A DNA stretch of 19,603 nt from an uncultured Alistipes sp. (GCA_947174295.1 CAMWIG010000015.1:1-19603); one strand, 5' to 3'; positions 7,255-15,413 are shown, numbered from the stretch's first letter. Notes: generated by a model from the sequence alone, not told the origin. Numbers and translations are program-made.

Positions 7255-7971
7255 ATGAACTCTACATCCACGTCGCATCAGGTCGACGTAGTACTCAAAC
7301 ATATAAAGGATCTGCTGTACAGCGGCCGTCTCGAACCCGGCGAGCGCCTGCCCGCCGAGCGTCGTCTGGCCGCGCAGCTCAACGTCAGCCGCGCACACGT
7401 GCGCACGGCTTTCCAGAAGCTGGAATTTTACGGCATCGTGAAGACATACCCCCAAAGCGGCACCGTGGTGGCGCAGGAGAAGATGCAGGTGCTCAACAGC
7501 CTGATAATCGACGCGCTGAAAATCGACCGCTACGACTTCCGCTCGCTGGTCGACGTGCGCGTTCTGCTCGAAATCGAGGCCATAAAGCTCTGCGCACGCA
7601 ACCGCACGGACGAAGACCTGGCGAACATCGAGGCGGCCCTCGACGAGTGCGAAGCCAAGTTCGAGAGCGACGAACGCGTGAACAAGGACTTCGCCTACCA
7701 TCAGGCCATAGCGCAGGGGTGCCACAACCCGGTCATCGCGTCGCTGCTGCTCATCATCACGCCCGACGTGCTGCGCTACTACCAGAAGTACAAGGTCTGC
7801 TCCGTACCGCAGAAGGAGGTCTTCTTCGAGCATCGCGAGATGCTGCGCTTCATCCGCGAGCGCAACGAGGAGGCCGCCGCCGACATGATACGCACCCACC
7901 TGAAAAACCTCACCGACTTCTCGCAGACATCGACCGAGGAGCACTTCCTCGAAGTGAAGCCCGAAGATTAG
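7255..7971 (+). CDS. GntR-family transcriptional regulator, FadR/FCD subfamily
   Basis: A 238-residue regulator. The N-terminal winged helix (about residues 10-75) shows the GntR pattern G-E-R-L-P-A-E-R-R-L-A, N-V-S-R-A-H-V-R and G-I-V-K. The C-terminal FCD domain carries the expected metal-site residues Asp145, His149, His193 and His215. FCD regulators usually sense sugar acids or other carboxylates and release DNA when bound (family knowledge). The frame is open upstream to 7126, but that stretch contains the promoter at 7193-7224, so ATG 7255 is the better start. The gene is divergent from the lyase, and palindromes TTGGT-N2-ACCAA at 7122 and 11853 are likely operators. The effector is probably a uronic acid breakdown product (inference). 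Confidence 0.93.
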   Translation: MNSTSTSHQVDVVLKHIKDLLYSGRLEPGERLPAERRLAAQLNVSRAHVRTAFQKLEFYGIVKTYPQSGTVVAQEKMQVLNSLIIDALKIDRYDFRSLVDVRVLLEIEAIKLCARNRTDEDLANIEAALDECEAKFESDERVNKDFAYHQAIAQGCHNPVIASLLLIITPDVLRYYQKYKVCSVPQKEVFFEHREMLRFIRERNEEAAADMIRTHLKNLTDFSQTSTEEHFLEVKPED

Positions 7972-8008
7972 AGCGCTCCGCCGGCACAGAGCCACACAGA
8001 CAACGAAT

Positions 8009-8037
8009 ATCCCGTCGCAGGAGCAATGCGGCGGGAT
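8009..8037. other. Hairpin between the GntR and helicase genes
   Basis: Arms ATCCCGTCGCA (8009-8019) and TGCGGCGGGAT (8027-8037) pair over 11 positions with one G-U pair and a 7-base loop. No T-run follows on either strand, so it is not a standard intrinsic terminator; it may attenuate or process a GntR-helicase transcript. Confidence 0.5.
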
Positions 8038-8063
8038 AAATCGTACAAACACCTGCAAACGGA

Positions 8064-10817
8064 ATGATTGACCCCCACGAAAACATGCTCGTCATCGACG
8101 GTCGCATAAAGACCGGCGAAGTAATCAGCTGCACCTTCAACAACCGGGGCGGATACGATATAGTATTTGCCAACCGGCCTTATAAGACTTATTCATACGG
8201 CCGGAACAAGGTGGCATGGCTGACCGCACCCGTATTGTTCGACCCGGAGCACTGCCGTGTTTTTCATAACGGACGAAAGCTCGCGTCGCCGACATTCATC
8301 GCAGCTTTCCGGCAAGGCATCCGCAAGTTCTGGTATGTCGAACATCACAACGGAATGCATGCGAACTATCCCGGCTCTGAAATAAGCGTAATCGAATCAT
8401 GCCTGAACGACCGGCGGACGAAGAGCGTTTTCGAATACCTGCGCGATGTCGCAGCCGTCGATTCATTGATATCCGACGATGACGGGTCGCCATTGCTGCT
8501 TCGGCAATACCAGGACATCGACTTCATCGACGCCGGCAGTGCGGCCGCGCCATTCCTGAATCCGCACAAATTCAAGCTGCGCCAATACTCCGCACCGCCG
8601 CTAATCTATCCGTTCGGATGCAATGCGAGCCAGCAGAAAGCAGTGCAAACGGCTTTCGGGAACCAGATAAGCATCATTCAGGGCCCGCCCGGAACCGGCA
8701 AGACGCAGACGATTCTCAACATCGTCGCCAACATCATCCGACAAGGCAAAACTGTCATGGTCGTATCGAACAACAACTCCGCCATAGCCAATGTCGTGGA
8801 GAAGATGGAACGATACGACATTGGGTTCGTCACGGCATTGTTAGGCAACCGCACGAACAGAGAGACATTTATCGCCAATCAGCAAACCGGCAAGGCTGTG
8901 CCTTCCGACATCGGCCTGTGGCATTCGGTCGCAGCCGACGGCAACGGATTCATACAGTCGATACACCGGCAGGCCACCGGCTTGGCCGACGTTTTCGCAA
9001 AGCAGGAAAGACTCGCCACGGCCCGCCAGGAACTGGCCGCACTGAAAACGGAAAAAATCCATTTCGAACAGGAGGTAGAACGCGACCGGCGAATCATGCT
9101 TCGCCGACGGCTATCCTCGGAGCAGCTTATGTCGATATGGAACGAGCTGCAAGCCGCCGCCGAAAGCGTACGGTATTCCGGACTCTTCGCCGGACTCGTG
9201 AATGCCGTCAGGGATTACCGTCTGAACCGAAAACTGCATCGGACGTTTTCGGGTATCGGCGGCAAACCGTCGCGACAAGCGACAACTGCCCTTATTCCTA
9301 TTGTGCAATACTCATTCTATGCAGCCAAACACGACGAACTGGTCTGCGAAATAGAGTCGTTGGAGCGGGCTCTCGAAACCTGCGATGCGGAACTCATGAT
9401 GAAACGCCTGCAAAACGATTCATTGTGCTGCCTTCGCAACGTGCTCTATCACAAATACGGAAAAAACCGCGAACGGCCAATATTCCGCCGCATTACCAGA
9501 GAGTTCGCCGGAGAATACCCTGTAATTCTCAGCACCACATTCTCTTCGCGCAGAAACATGCCCGACAATACGGTGTTCGACTACATAATTATGGACGAAG
9601 CATCGCAAATCTCCTCGGAAACAGGACTGCTGGCATTGACATGCGCCCGCAATGCGGTCATCGTCGGCGACCAGATGCAGCTGCCCAACGTCATTACCGA
9701 AGAGAAGCAACTGCGCCTACGGTCGATTGCAATGGATTACGGCATAGACGAACGCTACGACTGCACCCGCAACAGTTTCCTGCAATCGGCGGCCAGCGTA
9801 TTGCCCGACGCACCTCGGACGCTGCTTCGCGAACACTATCGCTGCCACCCCAAGATTATAGATTTCTGCAATCAGAAGTTCTACGGCGGCAAGTTGATAA
9901 TCATGACTCGCGACAAAGGCGAGAAAGACGTGATTACCGCCATGCGCACGGTGGCGGGCAACCACTCGCGCGGCACGATGAATATGCGCGAAGTCGAGAC
10001 GGTCGCGAAAGAGGTCGTGCCGGCGCTTCGCTATCCGGCTGACGAAATCGGCATAATAGCACCCTACAACGCACAAGTGAACGCATTGCGCAGCGCCGTA
10101 GGCGGCAGCATCGAAGTCGCCACCGTCCATAAATTCCAAGGACGCGAAAAAGATGCCATAATCATGTCGACCGTAGACGATACGGTCACCGAATTTTCGG
10201 ATAATCCTAATCTGCTCAACGTGGCCGTTTCGAGGGCCAAACGGACATTCCGTCTTGTGGTGTCAGGCAACGAGCAACGCAGGGACTGTAACATTTCCGA
10301 CCTTCTGGCCTACATGGAGTACAACGACTGCACCATCTCGAAAAGCAACATACACTCGATATTCGACCTGCTTTACGGCCGGTATGCCGAAGCCCGGAAA
10401 GCATACTTGAAAAAGCACGGACGCATATCCGAATACGATTCCGAAAACCTCACCCATGCCATGCTGGAAGAGATTATCGAGGAAAATCCCGCATTCGGCC
10501 ATCTCGGCATCGTCTGCCACCAGCCGCTGCGGCAGTTATTGCGCGACGTATCATCGCTGACTGACGAAGACCGCCATTATGCACTGCATCCGGCGACTCA
10601 TATCGACTTTCTGCTTTACAACCGCATCAGCAAACGGCCGGTTCTGGCCATCGAAACCGACGGTTACGAATTCCATAAAGCAGGAACCGTGCAGTCGATG
10701 CGCGACGAGCGTAAAAACCGCATTCTCGCAACCTACGGTCTGCCGTTAATACGGCTGTCGACTATCGGAAGCGACGAACGCAAGCGAATCGAAAACGCTC
10801 TTTCAGCGACACGTTAG
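8064..10817 (+). CDS. SF1 (Upf1/Dna2-like) helicase fused to a C-terminal Vsr-like PD-(D/E)xK nuclease
   Basis: A 917-residue protein. All SF1 motifs are visible: Walker A GPPGTGKT at 207-214, Walker B IIMDEAS with Asp511-Glu512, motif III VGDQMQLPNV, motif IV LREHYRCHP, motif V VHKFQGREKDAI, and motif VI NVAVSRAKRTF at 719-729. Between Walker A and B lie about 300 residues with charged, probably coiled-coil helices. The last 80 residues look like a Vsr/DUF559-type nuclease: Asp848 in HIDFLLYN, then Glu864-x-Asp866 in AIETDGYEFH, then RDERKNRIL. The N-terminal 200 residues are not recognised. Proteins that couple an SF1 helicase with a nuclease are frequent in anti-phage systems and in repair, so a defence role is plausible but unproven. 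It interrupts a carbohydrate locus, has no promoter that I can see in the 92 bases upstream, and appears less G+C-biased in codon choice than its neighbours, suggesting acquisition. Confidence 0.93.
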   Translation: MIDPHENMLVIDGRIKTGEVISCTFNNRGGYDIVFANRPYKTYSYGRNKVAWLTAPVLFDPEHCRVFHNGRKLASPTFIAAFRQGIRKFWYVEHHNGMHANYPGSEISVIESCLNDRRTKSVFEYLRDVAAVDSLISDDDGSPLLLRQYQDIDFIDAGSAAAPFLNPHKFKLRQYSAPPLIYPFGCNASQQKAVQTAFGNQISIIQGPPGTGKTQTILNIVANIIRQGKTVMVVSNNNSAIANVVEKMERYDIGFVTALLGNRTNRETFIANQQTGKAVPSDIGLWHSVAADGNGFIQSIHRQATGLADVFAKQERLATARQELAALKTEKIHFEQEVERDRRIMLRRRLSSEQLMSIWNELQAAAESVRYSGLFAGLVNAVRDYRLNRKLHRTFSGIGGKPSRQATTALIPIVQYSFYAAKHDELVCEIESLERALETCDAELMMKRLQNDSLCCLRNVLYHKYGKNRERPIFRRITREFAGEYPVILSTTFSSRRNMPDNTVFDYIIMDEASQISSETGLLALTCARNAVIVGDQMQLPNVITEEKQLRLRSIAMDYGIDERYDCTRNSFLQSAASVLPDAPRTLLREHYRCHPKIIDFCNQKFYGGKLIIMTRDKGEKDVITAMRTVAGNHSRGTMNMREVETVAKEVVPALRYPADEIGIIAPYNAQVNALRSAVGGSIEVATVHKFQGREKDAIIMSTVDDTVTEFSDNPNLLNVAVSRAKRTFRLVVSGNEQRRDCNISDLLAYMEYNDCTISKSNIHSIFDLLYGRYAEARKAYLKKHGRISEYDSENLTHAMLEEIIEENPAFGHLGIVCHQPLRQLLRDVSSLTDEDRHYALHPATHIDFLLYNRISKRPVLAIETDGYEFHKAGTVQSMRDERKNRILATYGLPLIRLSTIGSDERKRIENALSATR

Positions 10818-10838
10818 CACATCCGTTCAGACTGTACG

Positions 10839-11813
10839 TCACAGCTTCTCGATTTCGAAGTCGGCGAAGCGCAGCGTCTCGTCGCGCAGCTCGCCTTTGA
10901 GCGAGCCGTCGTCGCCGATGCTGCGGTAGATGCCCCACTTGGGACGCAGTCCCGCGGCGCCCGTCCGCCACAGATTCAGCCGCTCGTCGATGCGCAGCAG
11001 CTCGCGGCCGTCGGCGATGCGGGTCACGACCAGCGAATAGCTGCCCCCGGCGGCGAAGGTCGCGCGCTCGGTGACTGCCACCCACTGCCCCAGAAAATCG
11101 TCGAGCTCCACGCGCGCGAGATAGTTGTTCGCGGCACCTTCCTCCGCAGGCGGCACGTAAATCACCTGAAACTGGCGCTTGCCGTTGGAGAGCGTGCGGG
11201 GCGTGAATGTTATCAGAGGCAGCGACACGTCGGCCGTACCCTCGCGGTTGTCGATGCCTTTGAGCTGATGCACGTGACAGAACTTCGCCGTGGTGAGCAT
11301 ACCCTCCGGCAGGCGGAACTTCCAACGCATTTCGAGCGTCTCGCCCTGCTGAGCCACCATCGACGCCGGAGAGTGGCCGTCGGTCTTTATCTCGTTGCGC
11401 TGTCGGTCGGTCTTCTGCGGATTGCCGCGGTCGTCGTCGTTCTCGACATGGATGTGGAAGTCGAACACCCAGCGCCGCAGCTCCTCGTCGAACGACTGAC
11501 GTATATGCCTGAACGGCGCCGCGGCATGAGCCCCCGATGCGTCGGGCGCCTCCTGATTGTATCCCTGCGCCGTTATGAGTTCGTATGTCGCCTCGTCGCC
11601 GCCGTCGGCCACGAGCGTTCCGGCACCTTGGGCTATCAGCGGCCAGCCGGGCAAATCTTCGGGTACCGGCACGACAGGCTGTTCGGGTACTTCGGGCTGT
11701 TCGGGAGTTTCGCCGCTGCCCTGTCCGCCGCCCTGGACGGGTTCGGGTATGACGAATTCATCGCCGCACGAAAGGGCCGTGCAGAGCGACAAAATCAAAA
11801 AAAGACGTTTCAT
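10839..11813 (-). CDS. Secreted lipoprotein with a jelly-roll polysaccharide-lyase-like domain
   Basis: A 324-residue protein. The N-terminus is a lipoprotein signal with Cys16 (T-A-L-S-C), followed by a Pro/Gly/Glu-rich linker (about 22-55) that would hold the domain away from the membrane. The rest is beta-rich and has three spaced motifs: Q-R-N-E-I-K with Arg139 and Glu141, H-V-H-Q-L-K with His180 and His182, and R-P-K-W-G-I-Y-R with Lys292 and Tyr296. Their order and spacing resemble the RxELR, Q(I/V)H and YxKxGxY motifs of jelly-roll alginate/glucuronan lyases (PL7, PL14, PL18, PL20), but the match is not exact, and the CAZy family is not assigned. The start at 11813 is supported by a leader from a minus-strand promoter at 11877-11909 with an operator at 11853-11868. 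It is convergent with the helicase gene (21-base gap). Confidence 0.8.
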   Translation of the reverse strand: MKRLFLILSLCTALSCGDEFVIPEPVQGGGQGSGETPEQPEVPEQPVVPVPEDLPGWPLIAQGAGTLVADGGDEATYELITAQGYNQEAPDASGAHAAAPFRHIRQSFDEELRRWVFDFHIHVENDDDRGNPQKTDRQRNEIKTDGHSPASMVAQQGETLEMRWKFRLPEGMLTTAKFCHVHQLKGIDNREGTADVSLPLITFTPRTLSNGKRQFQVIYVPPAEEGAANNYLARVELDDFLGQWVAVTERATFAAGGSYSLVVTRIADGRELLRIDERLNLWRTGAAGLRPKWGIYRSIGDDGSLKGELRDETLRFADFEIEKL

Positions 11814-11844
11814 TTTGCGCGGTAATTATTTTTACTTATCTTTG
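11814..11844 (+). promoter_or_regulatory. Promoter of the esterase operon
   Basis: TTTG (11814-11817), 19-base spacer, TATCTTTG (11837-11844). The -33 box directly abuts the start codon of the lipoprotein gene on the other strand. Transcription should begin around 11850, just before the palindrome at 11853. Confidence 0.75.
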
Positions 11845-11852
11845 TTGCATGC

Positions 11853-11868
11853 AATTGGTCTACCAATT
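11853..11868. promoter_or_regulatory. Candidate GntR operator AATTGGT-CT-ACCAATT, site 2
   Basis: A 16-base palindrome with perfect 7-bp arms and a 2-base centre, sharing TTGGT-N2-ACCAA with the site at 7122-7133. It lies immediately downstream of the expected start points of two promoters that face each other (11814-11844 plus, 11877-11909 minus), so one repressor could block both. Confidence 0.75.
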
Positions 11869-11876
11869 TCGCATTA

Positions 11877-11909
11877 CAAAAGTATGAATAAAAACCGACA
11901 AAAACCAAA
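11877..11909 (-). promoter_or_regulatory. Promoter of the lyase-like lipoprotein gene
   Basis: Read on the minus strand: TTTG (11909-11906), 21-base spacer, TACTTTTG (11884-11877). The expected transcription start is near 11871, giving a leader of roughly 58 bases to the ATG at 11813 that contains the palindrome at its very start. Confidence 0.7.
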
Positions 11910-11913
11910 ACCC

Positions 11914-12903
11914 ATGAAAAAAATCATCTTCGCGCTTCTGCTGCTCTCCGCATCGGCGGCCGCACAGAACGCACAGCAGGCCAAAGTGCCAACCAACCGC
12001 TACTCGATGAAGCTCGAAGCTCACGACGACGGAACATACACGCTCATGAACGAGCAGCGCTACGCAAAGATAGTCGACCTTTCGAAAATCGACGACCTGC
12101 TCGTCCCCTACGAGCACCGCAACGACCGCCTTTCGGGCCGCGACTACAAGGGCGTGGAGGTTCGCGAAGTGGTATACAAGAAGTACGACGACTATTCGCT
12201 CACGCTGGCCATCGACATGGCCGAGAGCGCGACGCCCGCACCCGTGGTGTTCTACGTCCACGGCGGAGGCTGGGAGCGCGGCAACAACGGCGCGCTGCGC
12301 GTGCAGTCGCAGTACATGGCCAAGCAGCACGGCGTCGCAGGCGTTCGCGTGAGCTACACCCTCGCGCCGCAGACCGACGCCACGGTGAAGGTTTCGATTC
12401 AGGATATCAAGGATGCCGTGCAGTACGTCCGCGACCACGCTGCGGAGCTCAACATCGACCCCTCGCGCATGGGATTCGTCGGCACTTCGGCAGGCGCCCA
12501 TCTGGCGGCCGTCGGTGCCATGACCGCTCCCGAAGCCAAGGTTTTCGTGGGCTATTCGGGCATCTACGACCTCGCGACGGCGGCCATATCGTCGCGCGCA
12601 CGCAAGGAGCCGCGCGTGACCTACTTCTGCGGCAAAGACCCCAAGGTGCTGCACGACGCATCGCCCGTGAACATGATACCCAAAAAACGCCAGCCGGCCG
12701 TGCTGCTCTTCTGCGGCACCGCCGACACGACGGTCGAGCACTCGCAGAGCGAGACATTCGCCGCGGCTCTGAAAAGCAAGGGCGCGAAGAACGTCGAAGT
12801 GAAGGTCTACGAGAACTACGACCACAACCTCAGCGCCAAGGCGTCGGACAAGATGGAGGAGATATTCTTCCTCACGATGGACTTCCTCGCCGCCAACCTC
12901 TAA
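11914..12903 (+). CDS. Secreted alpha/beta-hydrolase, carboxylesterase (HSL-like)
   Basis: A 329-residue protein with a signal peptide (MKKIIFALLLLSASAAAQ). It has the HGGGW oxyanion-hole motif at 116-120, the nucleophile elbow G-T-S-A-G with Ser192, Asp271 in GTADTT and His304 in NYDHNLS, a complete Ser-Asp-His triad of the hormone-sensitive-lipase/carboxylesterase type. It should remove ester groups (acetyl or other acyl) from a carbohydrate or other substrate in the periplasm. Start choice: an in-frame ATG at 11884 would add ten charged residues before the signal peptide and overlaps a promoter box, so 11914 is preferred. It is followed 12 bases after its stop by the sialate O-acetylesterase gene, forming an operon driven from 11814-11844. 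Confidence 0.9.
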   Translation: MKKIIFALLLLSASAAAQNAQQAKVPTNRYSMKLEAHDDGTYTLMNEQRYAKIVDLSKIDDLLVPYEHRNDRLSGRDYKGVEVREVVYKKYDDYSLTLAIDMAESATPAPVVFYVHGGGWERGNNGALRVQSQYMAKQHGVAGVRVSYTLAPQTDATVKVSIQDIKDAVQYVRDHAAELNIDPSRMGFVGTSAGAHLAAVGAMTAPEAKVFVGYSGIYDLATAAISSRARKEPRVTYFCGKDPKVLHDASPVNMIPKKRQPAVLLFCGTADTTVEHSQSETFAAALKSKGAKNVEVKVYENYDHNLSAKASDKMEEIFFLTMDFLAANL

Positions 12904-12915
12904 ACAGCGCCGACG

Positions 12916-14349
12916 ATGAAAAGACTGTCACTGCTCGCCGCACTGCTCACACTGCTGGTTCTGCCCTCGTGGGGCAAGTCCGACGCGGCGTCGATATTCA
13001 CCGACGGCATGGTGCTCCAACAGCGCACCCGTGTCAGGATTTGGGGCACGTCCGACTCTCAGAGGGTCGACGTCGTCCCCTCGTGGGGCGAGCCCCTGCA
13101 CGTGAAGGTCGCCGGCGGCCGATGGGAGGCCTTCGTCGAGACACCTGCGGCTTCGTATGAGAAGCACTCGCTCACGGTGCGCGACGCCGACTCCGAAACC
13201 GAGCTCCGCGACATTCTCATCGGCGAGGTGTGGATATGCTCCGGCCAGTCGAACATGTACATGCCCCTGCGCGGCTACACGGGACAACCCGTGCAGGGTG
13301 CGATGGCGGCGGCACTCGAAGCACCGCGCTACGCCGACCGCATACGCATGATAACGCTGCCCAAGCGCGCCGCTGCGACGCCGCAGAGCGGATTCGACGC
13401 CCGCTGGACGGTGCCCTCGCCGCAAACGGCGCTCTCGATGAGCGCCGCCGCCTACTTCTTCGCACGCACGCTCACCGATGCGCTCGACGTGCCGGTGGGT
13501 ATCGTCTCGACGAGCTGGGGAGGTTCGGCCATAGAGGCATGGATGTCGTCCGACGACCTGCGCGAGATGGGTTACGACGTGGAGAAGATAAACTCCGACC
13601 CGAAAAAGGAGGAGCGCAAACAGTGCTCGAAACTCTACAACGGACTCATAGCCCCCGTGGCAGGATTCGCCGCCCGCGGATTCGTGTGGTATCAGGGCGA
13701 GTCGAACCTCCGCACGGCCGGCCGCTACGCCGAACTGATGGAGCGCATGGTGCGTTTCTGGCGCAGCGAGTGGGGCGACGACAAGGCGCGCATGCCGTTC
13801 ATCTACGTGCAAATAGCGCCCTACGAGAACCGCAGTGCCGACGGCATCGACGCCGCGCTTCTCATGGAGGCGCAGATCGACGCACGGGAGAGAATACCCA
13901 ACGCGCATCTGGTCTGCAACACCGACACGGGCGAGAAGTCGTGCATCCATCCGTCGGACAAGCTGACCGTCGGCCGCCGCATCGCGGCTCAGGCACTGCG
14001 TCGCAGCTACGGAGTGAAGCTGCCCGACGACGCTGTGGAGGGCGTATGCTTCGAAAGCGCCGAGTTCGACGGCGGCAAGGCTGTGGTGACGTTCCGCAAC
14101 GCACGCTACGGCCTCACCCCGCAGGAAGAGACCGTCACGGGCTTCGAGCTTGCCGGCGAGGACGGAGTGTTCCACCCGGCCGAGGGGTGCATCGTGAAGG
14201 GAAAGCCGCAAGTCGAAGTCTCCTCGCCAGAGGTCGCCGCACCCGTCGCCGTGCGCTACGCATTCCGCAACTACATCCCCTCGAATCTGCACAACACTCT
14301 CGGACAGCCGGCATTCCCGTTCCGCTCCGACCGGCCGGCCGAACGATAG
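12916..14349 (+). CDS. Sialate O-acetylesterase family protein (SGNH hydrolase)
   Basis: A 477-residue protein with a signal peptide (about 1-20). The SASA/SGNH motifs are clear: GEVWICSGQSNM with catalytic Ser112, SWGGSAIEAWM, WYQGESN at 258-264, and catalytic His345 in C-I-H-P-S-D-K. An N-terminal beta-rich section (about 25-100) precedes the hydrolase core, as is usual. The family removes acetyl groups from sialic acids or plant and bacterial glycans. With two lyase-like proteins in the locus the more likely substrate here is an acetylated uronan (inference). Second gene of the operon, 12 bases after the upstream stop. A strong hairpin terminator lies at 14425-14458. Confidence 0.92.
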   Translation: MKRLSLLAALLTLLVLPSWGKSDAASIFTDGMVLQQRTRVRIWGTSDSQRVDVVPSWGEPLHVKVAGGRWEAFVETPAASYEKHSLTVRDADSETELRDILIGEVWICSGQSNMYMPLRGYTGQPVQGAMAAALEAPRYADRIRMITLPKRAAATPQSGFDARWTVPSPQTALSMSAAAYFFARTLTDALDVPVGIVSTSWGGSAIEAWMSSDDLREMGYDVEKINSDPKKEERKQCSKLYNGLIAPVAGFAARGFVWYQGESNLRTAGRYAELMERMVRFWRSEWGDDKARMPFIYVQIAPYENRSADGIDAALLMEAQIDARERIPNAHLVCNTDTGEKSCIHPSDKLTVGRRIAAQALRRSYGVKLPDDAVEGVCFESAEFDGGKAVVTFRNARYGLTPQEETVTGFELAGEDGVFHPAEGCIVKGKPQVEVSSPEVAAPVAVRYAFRNYIPSNLHNTLGQPAFPFRSDRPAER

Positions 14350-14359
14350 GCGCACCCGG

Positions 14360-14381
14360 CCGCAGCTGCGCGTAGCTGCGG
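14360..14381. other. GC-rich hairpin after the esterase operon
   Basis: Arms CCGCAGCT (14360-14367) and AGCTGCGG (14374-14381) with a 6-base loop, ten bases past the stop codon. No T-run follows; it may protect the 3' end or act together with the terminator at 14425. Confidence 0.45.
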
Positions 14382-14424
14382 CGGCAAACGCATATCGGAG
14401 TGGCGTACTCGCTCGAAAACACGA

Positions 14425-14458
14425 AAATGGTGTCCTACCTTTGAGTAGGACACCATTT
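14425..14458. terminator. Bidirectional terminator between convergent genes
   Basis: Perfect 14-bp stem, AAATGGTGTCCTAC (14425-14438) and GTAGGACACCATTT (14445-14458), with a 6-base loop. T-rich bases follow in both directions. It lies between the esterase operon (plus) and the nuclease gene (minus), so it can serve both. Confidence 0.9.
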
Positions 14459-14477
14459 CTGTTATTCCGTTCAGGCA

Positions 14478-15413
14478 CTACAATCCCCAGAACACCGTAT
14501 CCACGCGCGATTCGGCGGTACGCTGCACCGTATCGGGCAGATTGCAGAAGAAGTCCTGCCCCGTGACCGTCTCCACGCTGTCGACCGTGACGACGCAGCT
14601 GCGCAGGGATTTGTGTCCGGCGCGGTTACGGAACAGAAATCCCGCGGCCTCGCAGCGGTCGCCGACACGCGCCAGCACGACCTTGTAAAACCCGTCGGGC
14701 ACTACCACACCGTTGTCGCCTATCGTGCCGTACTCGCCGCAGTCGAAAATCGGACCGCACGCAATCCACACGCGGCCGAAACGCCGGGCCCACGAGCGGC
14801 ACGACTCTTCGAGCGACTTCCAGTCGCCGGCATTGAGATTGTGATTCTGCGGGCAGATGTTTGTCAGATAGAAGCTCTCCTTCATGGCCTGCGAGCTCCA
14901 CTTCATGTCGGCCGCCGGGGCCATATGGCCTCTGTCCCACCCCGAGTGTCTGAAATCGGAATCCTCGGCCTGAGCCCCCGTCAAATCGGGGTCGCGCGTA
15001 AAGCGCGAAGCACGACCCAGGTCTCCCTCCGTTTCGTAGGCCGTGAGTTCGTATGCCACCCACTCGGGATTCAAAGCCTCGCAATCGTACGACACCGTAT
15101 AGCCCATGTGCTCAATGACGGGATTGCCGCTCGCCGCGGCCGGAAGCTCCGACCGCACCTCGCAGCGCACAGTCCCGGCATCCGACGGTTCGACAGGCCG
15201 GCACTCCGCCGCAGGTTCCCCGCCGGCCGGCGATTCTTCGGCACACAGCTCCGTCGGCGACGCAGCCGCAGTTCCATGCGGCACATCAGGCAAGGCGTCG
15301 CGTAGCAGCTGCGCAGCCGCCAGCACGAGCGCCACGGCGCACAGCACCGCCCACGAAGCGGACGATTTGGCCCGGCGCTTCGCTTTCGCGCCGGTTTTCC
15401 TTCTAGCTGCCAT
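14478..15413 (-). CDS. Membrane-anchored DNA/RNA non-specific endonuclease (NUC family)
   Basis: A 311-residue protein. A basic N-terminus (RRKTGAKAKRR) is followed by one hydrophobic segment (about 21-38), which should anchor it in the inner membrane with the enzyme outside the cytoplasm. After a low-complexity Glu/Ala/Pro stretch the nuclease core has the DRGH motif with catalytic His163 (WDRGHMAPAADM) and the Mg-binding Asn194 in PQNHNLNAGDW, 31 residues later, as in Serratia nuclease (His89, Asn119). It would cut both DNA and RNA, perhaps for nucleotide scavenging or to destroy incoming DNA. It starts 9 bases after the acyl-CoA synthetase stop, so the two are co-transcribed, an unexpected pairing. 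Cysteines in the mature part could form disulphides. Confidence 0.92.
   Translation of the reverse strand: MAARRKTGAKAKRRAKSSASWAVLCAVALVLAAAQLLRDALPDVPHGTAAASPTELCAEESPAGGEPAAECRPVEPSDAGTVRCEVRSELPAAASGNPVIEHMGYTVSYDCEALNPEWVAYELTAYETEGDLGRASRFTRDPDLTGAQAEDSDFRHSGWDRGHMAPAADMKWSSQAMKESFYLTNICPQNHNLNAGDWKSLEESCRSWARRFGRVWIACGPIFDCGEYGTIGDNGVVVPDGFYKVVLARVGDRCEAAGFLFRNRAGHKSLRSCVVTVDSVETVTGQDFFCNLPDTVQRTAESRVDTVFWGL

Noticed and set aside
8009..8037. Intrinsic terminator for the GntR gene
   Set aside because: The stem is good but no T-run follows on either strand, so it was listed only as a hairpin.
11884..11913. Upstream start of the alpha/beta-hydrolase at 11884
   Set aside because: It would place ten polar residues in front of a normal signal peptide and overlaps a promoter element; the ATG at 11914 is preferred.
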